Of a stretch of 64,000 nt of DNA, positions 40,354-52,800 are shown in pieces (the stretch's first letter is position 1; each line of letters begins with the position of its first letter). Both the position numbers and the translations under genes were made by a program. A model generated the notes under the pieces. That model was given only the letters and a program-made list of their open reading frames with translations. It did not search any database and had not been told where the DNA came from. This DNA is from Prunella strophiata (Eukaryota > Chordata > Aves > Passeriformes > Prunellidae), in contig JAZBQD010000025.1 in NCBI GenBank assembly GCA_036583965.1, forward strand, positions 12,540,300-12,604,299, read 5' to 3'.

Positions 40354-40894
40354 TTACTTGACCGTGGGGTGCACCCGGTTCTTGGCCCGCAGGGGCCGTT
40401 TCCTCCTGGCCGCACAGGGCTTGCCCGGCGTCCCCGCGGCCGCGCTGACCCCGCGGCTGGCCCGCAGCAGCCGGCCAGGGCACGGGCACGGCCCCAGCAC
40501 AGCGCGGGGACAGCGGCTCCGCGTCCGGCAGCTCCGGGGACGGGCCCTGCTCCGAGCTGCCCTCGGGCCCGCGGTGCCTCCTGCGGGCGCGGCGGCTGCG
40601 GGAGAACTCGAGCAGGTGCTCGATGCGGGACACGTCCTCCGTCACCTGGTTGACGCGGTCGAACTGCGCCAGCAGCATCTCGAAGAGCGAGAGGAGGCGC
40701 TGGATGTCAGCGTCCACCTCCAGGCTGTCGCGGGCGCTCAGCACGAGGCTCAGCCCGTCCAGCTGGCTGGAGGACGTGGAGGTCCTGGAGCTGTCGGAGG
40801 CAGCGCTGGGAGTGGGGCCACGGAAGGACTTGGAGTCACTGGAGTCTCGGGAGGGCAGCGGCTCCATCCCCTCGAACCTCACCTTGTGCCGGAA
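40354..40894 (-). CDS. PKD1: PKD1 exon 46: cytoplasmic tail, coiled coil and C terminus
   Basis: Starts FRHKVRFEGMEPLPSRDSSD, almost identical to human. It continues with SSQLDGLSLVL, then a heptad-like stretch (RLLSLFEMLLAQFDRVNQVT) matching the coiled coil that pairs with polycystin-2. The true C terminus, RLLRASRGVSAAAG ending LRAKNRVHPTVK, is one frame away from the first part, so one extra base lies between about 40475 and 40540. The exon is 541 nt, one more than a multiple of three. The RASRGV and LRAKN-VHP motifs fix the reading of the end. The segment is very GC-rich. Confidence 0.9.
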
Positions 40895-43800
40895 CTGGGA
40901 GGGAAGAGGAGAAAGGGGAGGGTGAGGGCAGGAGCTGGGGAGGGGGAACACTCCAAACAGCTCCAGGAATGCTCCCAGCCATGCCTGGTGTGACAGGCAT
41001 GGGCTGGATCCCAGATAAAGCCACGTGGGGCTGAGAATGGGCAGCTGATGCCAAGAGAGTTCCCCATCTCTCTTGGGCCCCTGGAGTGGCCTCTGCTCCA
41101 GCCCTCACCTGCCAGAGGAACGCGGCTGCAGGAAGGAGCCAGAGGCAGGGAAAGGCTAAGGATGGTGGGTGCTGCTGTGTGCCACCCAGGCCCCTTCTCC
41201 ACAGAGCCCCCAGGCTGGGCCTCACCTCCTTGGCTTTGCTGAAGCCCATCCACATCTTGAGCCTGCGCACGAACAGCTCGACCATCTCGTAGTCCTGGGG
41301 CTCGAAGGCGGGCCGGTAGAGCTCAAAGTGCATCTCACGGTAGCTGTGGATCAGCACCACCGCCAGCAGCCGCAGCACGATCCACGCCTCCAGCACGATG
41401 TAGGAGGTGCAGAAGAGGCAGTAGAGCCCCGAGGCCTCGGGCAGGCAGGGCCGGAGGCTGGCACTGCCCCGCAGCAGGGCCAGCAGCAGCAGGAGGCTGC
41501 TGCCCACGCTGCGGAAGGACTCTGAGGAGGAGGAGAAGAGCTGTGGAGGGACAGAGATGTGTGAGAAGGGATCAGCAGCAAAGTGTTCCCCTGACCTTTA
41601 ATATCCCCTCTCCCAATGAGGCCTGAGGGGTAGCTCACAAACGGGCTGGGACAGGAACAGCCCCTGGCCAAAGGTGCTGGTGGCAGGATGGGCACAGAGT
41701 GCCCAGGGGACCCAGGGGCTTTGCTCATGTCATGTCAGGGTGAGGGAGAAGGGGCAGCAGGACCATCAGCAGCCCCTCTGTGAGGGAGTGGGTCGGGGTG
41801 GTTACCAGGAAGCCGAGCTGGGCGTAGGCCAGGAGGAGGAGGGCGAAGGCCACCCCTGCAGCCATCAGCTCCTTCATGGACTTCTGGAAGGTCTTCCCGA
41901 ACACTGACCACTGCCGGACGAAGCGCAGCTGCTGGGCAGCCTGGGAGGGGAGAGGAGGGAGTTACAGACACACCCCCAGCCCAGGAAGGGTGAGACAAAA
42001 CACGTGAGAAACCCAAACCCCAGCAGAGCACAAACACCCCAGCCTGCAGGTTCCTCGCAGACAGAACCATCCCATCAGCCACACTTGGCTGAATTCCCCA
42101 AGGGAATCAGGGCCCAGAGGCCTCAGAGACCCAAAGTGCCCAGCAGAGACACACTTGTCCTCCTTGCCTACCCCCCTCCCCTGTCACCCCAGGGCTGTGC
42201 AGGGGTGACAAGCACAGCAGGGCCAAAGCAGCCAGCACCCAGGTGCTGCTCCCCCAGCCCGCCCGTACCTGCACGGTCAGGAGGAAGAGGAGGGACGCGG
42301 CCAGGCTGCTGAAGACAGAGCTCAGGAAGGCCACCTGGTAGAAGTTGGTGAAGCCCCTGCGGTTGCTGAGGTACCTGAGCCACTGCTGGTCAGCCAGGGT
42401 GGCCTGGCTGAGGTGCACCAGCACCGTGCACGTGGTGAGCAGGATGAAAACCCACTGGCTGTAGTTGCCCCACAGGGTGAAGTAGGCTCTGCCTTCCTTC
42501 TTGATGGCCAGAGACTCTGACACCACGAAGTAAACCACAAACAGCATGAGGAACACCTGGGGGAGGAACAGAGGGGTCACCAGGAGAGGCTATGGAGACA
42601 TTACCAGCAGAGGAGGAATGGAGAAGTTACCAGGAGAGGAGAGGACAAGCCCTGACTGCTGTGCTGCACTGGGGGACCCTGCAGCACCCCAAGAGAGCAA
42701 AATCCCCCCAAACCAGGCCGAGTTCCACCACTGAGCACCCCCTGCATCCCCCCTGCCCTCCTCGCTCATCCAGCACCCCAATCCCTCCTGAAGGCCCCCA
42801 GTGCCCACACCCAGTGTCCCTGTGGCAGGGGGGCAGCACCTGGGGGCTGAGAGCTCTGCTGACACCACACCCAGGCAGGGTGACAGATGTGGGGACAAGT
42901 GGCCTCAGGCAGAGCAGCTCGAGTCCACAGTGAGCAGCCTGGGCGAGGGTCCCCAGAGCCCCCCAGTAGAGGGCACAGGGTGCAGGGGAGGCCCCAGACT
43001 GACCATCATGAGGAGCTGCAGGGTGACCCCCCCGCTGAGCCGCAGCAGGGGGAAGGGGCTGATGGTGACAGCGGCGATGGCCTGGCCGGCCCCAGGGAAC
43101 TCCAGGCGCAGGGTGAGGGCCACGTGCAGGTCCACGCTGGGGTTGTACTGCAGCAGCTCCACAAACACTGCCCGGCTCCTGCAGGGACACAGCAGCAGCT
43201 CAGGGGCTGGCACAACACCAGCTCTGGGGCCACTGATGGGTGGGACAGGGATCCTGTGCCCGTGTCACTCCAGCAGCACTGCTGAGGAGCCCAGGTGACA
43301 GCAGGACACTCCCCGCTGGCCCTGCCACACTCACATGTTGTCAATCCACGTGTGCTGCTGCAGGAACTCCAGCTGAGCCCGGCTCTCCTCCAGGGAAGGG
43401 CCCAGCTCCTGCACGTAGCCACTGCTGTCATAGAAGGAGATGTAGCCCCAGTACCAGATCCTGCAGAGGAAGAGGAGCTGTGGGTGAGGCTGAAGGACAC
43501 TGGCTGCTCTCCTACGTGGCAGGCCAGGATCAAGTGTGCAGGTGCAGATCCTGCCCCTCAGGATTTATTTCACAAGACAGATTACAGGGGTGCATTGATC
43601 CACCTCAGTGCTCCTAACCTCAGAACAGCCCCAAGCCCTGTGGTGGCCCACACTTGCATGGAGATGATGCCTCTGGGGACAAACCAGAGAAAAGAAGCCA
43701 AGTGTGATTTATGTCCTGCCCAGGGTGCAGGACAACCTGCTGTCACCCCCTTGAGCAGAAATCTGGGGTACTGGGTTCCCCTGCCCTGTCTGTGCCCTGG

Positions 43801-46800
43801 AAGGAGCAGAGTTGAACCCCCTGTCCCTGGGCCCCCAGAACAGCACAATGCTGCTCTTCAGGCCATTGGAATTTCTGTGTCCAACCACCCTTTGCCAGGC
43901 TCAGGGGATGAGGTGAAGGCTGGAAACAACCCAGGGCACCTATAAAGACCTTGGAGAGGTCTGCAAGGGTCCCTGGAGGAGAAGCAGGGCTGGGAGCAGG
44001 GATGGGAGCAGGCAGGGCAGCCCTTACCCTGCCAGGTCGGGTGCTGAGTGTGCCCACGCCGCCGTCCCATTCCCGGCTGTGCTCTCCCAGCCCACTCCAT
44101 AGTCAGCAGTGGCAAAGCTGTGCTGGTCAGTGCAGCTCCTCTGGGCACTGCCCATGCCCCTGCAGGATGTCCTGGGCACTCTGCTGGCACTCAGCTGCAA
44201 TGAGACCACCCTGTGAGCCCAGCACAGCCAGCACAGAGCTCACCTTCCCACCCAACCCCTCCAAACCCATCCCTGCCAGTGCACCAGGGTGAGGGAATGG
44301 GCATGCACAAGTCAGGGATTCAGAAAAGGATGGATATTAATAACAAAAATAGAGAGCTGTCCAATTTAGGAGTCATGATACATCCATGCCTCCAGGTCAG
44401 AGTGGATTAGCTGTGTACAAGTGGAAGAGAACAGAGACATCCCAACTGGCCTTGGGTAACTGGGGACCTGCACTCTTGTCCCTGGATACATCATTGGCTT
44501 CAAACTGCCAGAGGGCAGGGATGGATGGGATATTGGGAAGGAATCATCCCTGTGAGGGTGAGCAGGCCCTGGCACAGGTTGCCCAGAGAACCTGTGGCTG
44601 CCCCTGGATCCCTGGAAGTGTCCAAGGCCAGGTTGGATGGGGCTTGGAGCAGCCTGGGATAGTGGAAGGTGTCCCTGGATGGACTTTAAGGTCCCTCCCA
44701 GCCCAAATCATTCCAGGATTCCACAACCCACTGCCTCCCCAACCTGTGCTGCCTCCCCTCAGCCCCAGCTGCACCCAGAGCTGCCCCTCCAGGGCTGTCA
44801 CCTCGCAGTGTGACAGCAGAGCCACTGTCCCTGCTGTCCCTGCTGTCCCTGCTGTCCCTCCTACCTCCCCGCAGGCGGAGCTGGCGCAGCCGGGCTGTCC
44901 CCAGGGTGGTGCTGTGGCTCTCCTGGCCAGAGCCGTTGTTGTACAGGTAAGGGAGGAACACCTGAGACATCCACACCCAGAACTGATCCGACCTGCAGGG
45001 AGCAGGGAAGGTGTGAGATTGCTGAGTCAAAGTTCCAGGGACTCTGGGGCATGAACAAGCCACACTGAGAGCACAGAGAGCCAAGGACTCTGCAGGGACA
45101 CACCCTCAGTGATCCCCAGTGCCAGGCTGGGCTGCTGGCAGCTCCCAGGGGTGTGGAAAATCAGCTGGGAAAATGGAATCCAGTTAAATCCATGTGCAGA
45201 GTGAGGAAAGGCAGACTGGCCAAGGTGCCATTTCTGGCTCTTGTGACCCTGCTCATGGCTACAACTTGTGGCTGTAAATTCTGGAGACAGAGAAACTCTT
45301 GTGTTTTAGAGCAGCTCCAGAAAGATCAACATCAGCTCCCACAGCCCCTTCCCACTGGGGAAATCACTAAACCTCAGAGAAATGAAACCTCTCAATCCCC
45401 AGAGGCCCCTCTGCTCTCCAGGGGAGCAGCAGAACCACAGAGACAAACAGGACCTGCTCACTGCTGTGGAGTGCCCAGCTCCATATTGGCACCAAGGAAC
45501 CTCTAACAGGACAGCCTGTGGAGCAGAAGCCCAAGAGACCTCTCCCCTGACCCCCCCAGGGGCTGGCAGGTACCTCTTGATGAGCAGGAAGTCGTTGCTG
45601 CCCAGCTGCTGTTTGATGGAGCTCTGCAGGAGGAAGGCCCGGCTGGTGCGGGAGGCGTCGCCAGTAGTTGGTGAGCAGGACCACCAGCAAGAACATCATG
45701 TAGATGAGGAAATTCTGGGAAGCAAAGAGTAAAAATGGGATTGCATGGAAGGGCTGGATCCCAATCCTGCAGCAGAGCAGTGCTTTCCACGGCCACGCAA
45801 CAGGATCAGACCCAGATGCTGAGAAACTGAGGCAGGAGCTGGAGCCAAGCACTCAGGGCACCCCAGCTGGACTGCGAGGACCCACACTCAGATGTGTCTG
45901 AGCCCTGGGCACCAGGCAGCAGGAGATGTCCCACCTTGAGCATCCTGTGCAGCAGTTTGACCTTCCTGGCCTCCTCCTTGGCCTGGAAGAGGGCAAATCC
46001 CTGCGGGGGCCGGACCTTGCTGATCCTCTCGGACACGTGCTCCACGCAGGGCTGCTCCACCAAGGTGTCATCCTCCTCTGGGTGCAGCCTCTTGGCAACC
46101 AGGGAGAAATAGAGGGCTTCCAGCAGCACCTGGGGCACAGGGAGAGTGCTGAGCCTGCAGGGAGCTGTGCCACCTCAGCATTCCAGCAGCAGCTCCTGTG
46201 GGCTCCTTGGCACAGCCAGCACAGCACAGATCCTACCTGGACCTTCAAAACCAAGTGCCACCAGCCCTGCCACCAGCCCTGCCTCTCCTACTGCTGCTGG
46301 TGTCCACATCCTACCCTTCCTGAGGGATGTAGGGATGGGAGGGACCATTCAGTGCACACAGTGACCACTGATTTCTTTGTGGAAGGTGTTGTCAAGCATT
46401 TGAAGGGGCTGCCCAGGGCAGTGGTGGATTCACCATGCCTGGAAGTGTTCAAAACCCACATGGATGTGGCACTTGGGGACATGGGTTAGTGGTGAACACG
46501 GTGCTGGTGCTTGATTGACTTGACTAATTTTAAAGGGCTTTTCCAACCTTAACAATCCCATGACTGTGATCAGTAGCTGGACAAGTTAATTCCACATACA
46601 GGTCTGTGCTACTGCACTGGTGCCACGCTCACCTTCAGGGGCTCCCAGACCAGGAAGGATGCCAGGAAGCTGAAGATCCCTGAGATGAGCCACATGAGGG
46701 CCACGCTGGAGGAGAAGCCCACCCCGATCCAGATGGAGACGCCGGCGGCGGTGGCGAAGAGCAGGAGGCTGATGCCATGGGCCAGCAGGGAGCACCAGGG

Positions 46801-49800
46801 AGGCAGCAGCCGCTTCCTGAACGTCTGGTCTGCAACTGCAGCAGGAGCAGGAGGAGGGAGAGCAGTGAATGTCACTGCAGAGGTGCCCGTGGGCACAGGA
46901 AGGGCTGGGCTCAGCACTCATCCCAGCAGAGAGCCCACCACCAGCCCTGGGTGGGTATGGAGGGATCATCCCACACTTTTCTACCACTGGTGGGTGCAGA
47001 GAGCAGAGCTTCCCCAGGGGACACTGCAGGGACTGTCACAGCACAAGTGCTGGCCCAAGGCTCACTGAGATCCAGGCTCCAAGAGAAGCTGGCAGGAAAT
47101 AGCAGTGATATCCCAGGCAGAGAGCAGCCCTTCCTAAGGCTCCTTTTCTGTTTTATTTCCAATTTACCCCACTGTGCCTCCACAGTGCTGCAGTGTGGGA
47201 TGGGCCCTGTCCCCTCACACCCCGGGGGCACAGCCCTGGTACCTGTCCAGGTGGACTTGGCTGATCTGCTCACTTCCCTGGGAGGAGGTGCCAGGCTCTG
47301 CCCTTTGTCGTTCAGCCTCTGCATCATGACAGTCTCCACCTTCTCCCCGAAACACGCTGGACCTGCCAGGCACAGGGGGAGCCTGCTGAGAGCTGTGCCA
47401 CTGCTGGCCCTGTGCTGAGCAGGCTGGCACCAAGAGGACTGAATTCCAGTGCCAGCACCAGTGCTGGGACATCACACACGTCCCCATGGCACAGACACTG
47501 CTGTGTGTCTCATGGACAGGGCCTGACAGTCCCTCCCCTCCCTTGCCCTGCCACTCTGCAGTGGCTGGTGGGCTGCCAGCCCTGGGGGTGGTGGTCAGGG
47601 TGCCCAGCAGGGTGTCCTGGGCTTGGTAACACTACAGAGATTTGGGGAGAATCCCCTTCTCCCTCCCATCAGTGCCATGAAGGGAGCCCTCATCCCAGCA
47701 CTTTGCCCACAGTCCAAAACTGCTGGAGACACAGCTGTGGCTTTAGGGGATGTTCCAGGTAGCTCCCACAAGGGTGGCAGTGTCCCTCCTGGAGCTATGG
47801 CTGTGGGGGCATGCAGGAGTCATGGCCAGCAGGGACAGAGTGACCCATGAAAGCATCCCAAAGCCAGCTCAGCTCAGCTGGGTGTGAGGGCAGGGGTGGG
47901 AGGCCCTGGCCCCGTGGGGCTCTGCTCCCCAAACACTCACAGGCCTGAGATCAGATCTGTTTCTGCCCTCATGTACGGGCCCCAGGTCCTGGGAGATGCC
48001 GCTGGCTCCATCTGCCAGGATCTGCCGGATCAGATCCTCATCTGGGAAAGAGAGAGGCACACACAGCATTGGCAGGAGCTCAGCTGCCAGCAGCACCCCA
48101 GGGCATATCTCAGCCACCTGGTGGAACTGGGCAGGAGGAGGAGAAAGGTCACAGTGATGTCCTCTCCCTGGGACAGCCCTCCCCTGCTCCCTTTGCTCCA
48201 GCTCCTGCCTATCCCAGCTTGGCCACAGAGCTGGGACAGAGAACTGCTGGTTCAGAAGGCCAAGTTCTCCTTCTCCAGCCACTTCCAGAGCCTCAGGGAC
48301 ACACTGTGGCTTTGAAACCAGTGAGGAAGTGCTGGTTGCTCGCAGCATTCCCATGAGAACACACCTCTCCTGGCTCCCAGTCTGCTGGCACCATGCAACC
48401 ACCCACCTCAGTCTGACCAGGAAATGCCCACCAGGATTTCTGTTTTTCCAGACTAAAATCCCCACTGAGCAGACACAACCCTCCTCCCCTGCCCTCCAGA
48501 GTGCAGCCAGTGGTGATGGCAGCAGCTCTGCCTCAAGCCAGGGGGGCTCACCTGAGGCTGAGAAGTACCGGGGCTGTCCCTGGTGGATCCCAAGGGACAA
48601 GGTGTCCTCCTCGGTGGCCAGCGGGGCCTCCAGCCCCAGGTGGCGGCTGGCCCGGCCTCTCTTCAGCTTCTGGATGGTGTTGCCCATGATGGAGGGGTCA
48701 CTCAGCAGGTCTGGCCAGCTGAGCAGGGCCTCACTGGAGGGCCAGGGCACCAGGCTGTGGGAGAACAGGAACAGGGGAGGTCAGGAACGAGGGGAGCATG
48801 AGAAAAGGAACTGGAGAGGGAAACAGCTGTGGGAGCCAAGCCCAGCCCAGCAAAGCACAGCCTGAAGTCCTGCTTGCTCCATCTCCAGAAGCCTCACTGC
48901 ACCTCTTGGAGTCCTCCAGGAACAGATCTGTTTTGGTTTGCTCAGAGAAGGCCTGTGGGGAACAGGAAAGGTTCAGGAGCACGACACAGGCTTGTGCCTG
49001 CTCAGAGCAGCGGGCTGGGAACACCAGGGCTCCCTGAGCTGCTCTCAGCCCTGGGCCCACACCTCCAGGAGCCTGCCCAGCAGTTACCTCGGCCTGGAGC
49101 CCGGGGAAGGTGGGGAAGGAGCTGTCAAGGATGGAGGAGTCCAGGTAGTTGTCGATCTCCAGGGACTGCTGGTCTGAGTGAGTCACAGTGTGGCTGATGG
49201 AGACCTGCAGGGCACAGAGGGGGGACAGAGGTGACACTGCCACTGAGACCAGGCACGTGCCCATCCTCCTCTGCCTCCAGACACCTGTAGCCACACTGTG
49301 CCACAACCAGGGCCACCCAGGCTGTCTCAGCTACAAGCCCCCGAGTCTGAAAGCTTTTCCTGTGTGCTCTCAGCAGCATCAGCCACATTAGCTGCTCATC
49401 AGTCCCCAAGCAGCTGGCTGCAATACTTAATGGGGCTACTAATTGTGCTTAACTAGTCGGTAAATCCCCAGTAATCCTGCCCCAGCTGCCGTCAGCTGAG
49501 CTTTGCCAGGGGCAGACATCAGAGAGGATCTCCAATGAGCAGCTGATGGGCTCCGCCTAGGGCATTGTGGGTGCACATGTCAACGCGAAATCCTGAGGGA
49601 GGACACTGCCCACCATGCCCTTTACCCACCTGAAGTGGACGCTGCCCACCACGCCCTTTACCCACCTGAAGTGGACGCTGCCCACCACGCCCTTTACCAC
49701 CTGAAGTGGACACTGCCCACCATGCCCTTTACCCACCTGAAGTGGACACTGCCCACCATGCCCTTTACCCACCTGAAGTGGACACTGCCCACCACGCCCT

Positions 49801-52800
49801 TTACCCACCTGAAGTGGACGCTGCCCACCACGCCCTTTACCCACCTGAAGTGGACACTGCCCACCACACCAAACACACCTGAGGTGGACACTGCCCACCA
49901 TGCCCTTTACCCACCTGAAGTGGACACTGCCCACCATAACAAACACACCTGAGGTGGACACTGCCCACCACGCCCTTTACCCACCTGAAGTGGACACTGC
50001 CCACCATAACAAACACACCTGAGGTGGACACTGCCCACCACGCCCTTTACCACCTGAAGTGGACACTGCCCACCACACCAAACACACCTGAGGTGGACAC
50101 TGCCCACCATGCCCTTTACCCACCTGAAGTGGACACTGCCACCATAACAAACACACCTGAGGTGGACACTGCCCACCATAACAAACACACACCTGAGGTG
50201 GACACTGCCCACCACGCCCTTTACCACCTGAAGTGGACGCTGCCCACCACGCCCTTTACCCACCTGAAGTGGACACTGCCCACCACACCAAACACACCTG
50301 AGGTGGACACTGCCCACCATGCCCTTTACCCACCTGAAGTGGACGCTGCCCACCATGCCCTTTACCCACCTGAAGTGGACGCTGCCCACCATGCCATGAA
50401 CCCACCTGAAGTGGACACTGCCCACCATAACAAACACACCTGAGGTGGACACTGCCCACCATAACAAACACACACCTGAGGTGGACACTGCCCACCATAA
50501 CAAACACACCTGAGGTGGACACTGCCCACCATAACAAACACACCTGAGGTGGACACTGCCCACCACGCCCTTTACCCACCTGAAGTGGACGCTGCCCACC
50601 ACGCCCTTTACCACCTGAAGTGGACGCTGCCCACCATGCCCTTTACCCACCTGAAGTGGACACTGCCACCATAACAAACACACCTGAGGTGGACACTGCC
50701 CACCATGCCCTTTACCCACCTGAAGTGGACACTGCCCACCATAACAAACACACCTGAGGTGGACACTGCCCACCACACCAAACACACCTGAGGTGGACAC
50801 TGCCCACCACACCCTGCACACACCTGAAGTGGACACTGCCCACCACGCCCTTTACCCACCTGAAGTGGACACTGCCCACCACACCAAACACACCTGAGGT
50901 GGACACTGCCCACCATGCCCTTTACCCACCTGAAGTGGACGCTGCCCACCATGCCCTTTACCCACCTGAAGTGGACACTGCCACCATAACAAACACACCT
51001 GAGGTGGACACTGCCCACCATAACAAACACACCTGAGGTGGACACTGCCCACCACACCAAACACACCTGAGGTGGACACTGCCCACCACGCCCTTTACCC
51101 ACCTGAAGTGGACGCTGCCCACCACGCCCTTTACCCACCTGAAGTGGACACTGCCCACCATGCCCTTTACCCACCTGAAGTGGACGCTGCCCACCACGCC
51201 CTTTACCCACCTGAAGTGGACACTGCCCACCACACCAAACACACCTGAGGTGGACACTGCCCACCACGCCCTTTACCCACCTGAAGTGGACACTGCCCAC
51301 CACGCCCTTTACACACCTGAGGTGGACACTGCCCACCACGCCCTTTACCACCTGAAGTGGACACTGCCCACCATGCCCTTTACCCACCTGAAGTGGACGC
51401 TGCCCACCACGCCCTTTACCCACCTGAAGTGGACACTGCCCACCACACCAAACACACCTGAGGTGGACACTGCCCACCACGCCCTTTACCCACCTGAAGT
51501 GGACACTGCCCACCACGCCCTTTACCCACCTGAAGTGGACACTGCCCACCACGCCCTTTACCCACCTGAAGTGGACACTGCCCACCACGCCCTTTACCCA
51601 CCTGAATGGACGCGTCCCACCGAACGCCCTTTACCCACCTAAGTGACACTGCCCACCACGCCCTTTACCCACCTGAAGTGGACGCTGCCCACCACGCATA
51701 CCACACGGCGTTGGCGCAGAGGAAGAGGAAGATGAGGAGGCAGCAGCAGGTGGCCCTCTGCAGGCGGGTGAAGCGGGAGCGGGGCGGGCGGTCCCACAGC
51801 GACAGCCACACGTGCTTCTCGAAGAACCCGCGCTGCAGCTTCTGCCACGAAGATCCGCCAGAAGCTCCTCAGCTCGCTCTCACCTGGGGGCAAAGTGACA
51901 CACTCAGGGTGGCTGAGCTGGCCACATCTGTCCCAGGAACTCCAGAGTAACCACACTCCATCCACAGGGTCCCTCCTCGTGCAGTGCTCCAGGTTTGAGG
52001 ATGAGTGGCTGGAAAAGCTGCCCAGCAGAAAAGGATCTGGCAGTGACAGGGGCTGAGCATGAGCCCAGCTGTGTCCAGGTGGGCAAGAGGCCAGTGGCAC
52101 CTGGCTTGTACCCCCAGGCAGTGCCTGTCCCTTGTGCAGGGCACTGCTGAGGAACCTCCAGTCCTGGGGTCAGTTCTGGGAACCTCACAAGAAGACCTGG
52201 AGGGGCTGGAGCGTGTCTGGAGAAGGGAACAGAGATGGGGAAGGGGCTGGAGCACCAGGAGCAGCTGAGGGAACTGGGGGGGCTCAGCCTGGAGAAAAGG
52301 AGGGGCACAGGCACCAGGGGTGAGAAGGAGCCAGGGGATGTGGGGCACTCACTGGCAGCAAACACCTCCCTCTCCACCAGGCCATCGTTGTCCTCGCTCT
52401 CCACTGACAGCCAGTCATTCACCAGGAAGAAATAGCTCTTGCTGCTCTGCAGGTCCCGCACGATGACGTGCTGCAGGTACCACGAGGGGCTCAGGCCTGA
52501 ACAGGGGGACACAAAGCAATTATTTCATGGCACACATCCCCTGTGATGCTGAGGGGCCACCTGAGCACCGCTGTGGGACAGTGACATGATTGTCATTGAT
52601 GGTGCTGCACAGCAGCCATGAGGGAAGCGTGGCACAGCCACCTCACCCTGAGGTGACATTTATGGTCACCGTGAGTGCACAGCACATTGCATCCTCTGTG
52701 TCTGCGGTGGCACCTGGCCAGTCCGAGGAAGACTCCCTGTCCCCCCGTCCAGTGTCCCCCATGGGCTAGCTGCTCCTGTCCAGGCCTGGCACGTGGCCCC

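Noticed and set aside
39857..40993. 378-codon plus-strand frame
   Set aside because: It is antisense to PKD1 exon 46, GC-rich and without recognisable homology.
47869..48750. 293-codon minus-strand frame joining PKD1 exons 33 and 34
   Set aside because: The middle part is intron 33. Exon 33 has a clear donor at 48551 and exon 34 a clear acceptor at 48042.
49557..51588. CRISPR-like array and long repetitive frames in 49601-51672
   Set aside because: The units are contiguous with no unique spacers, the context is a vertebrate intron, and the unit derives from PKD1 exon 29. The frames are repeat shadows.
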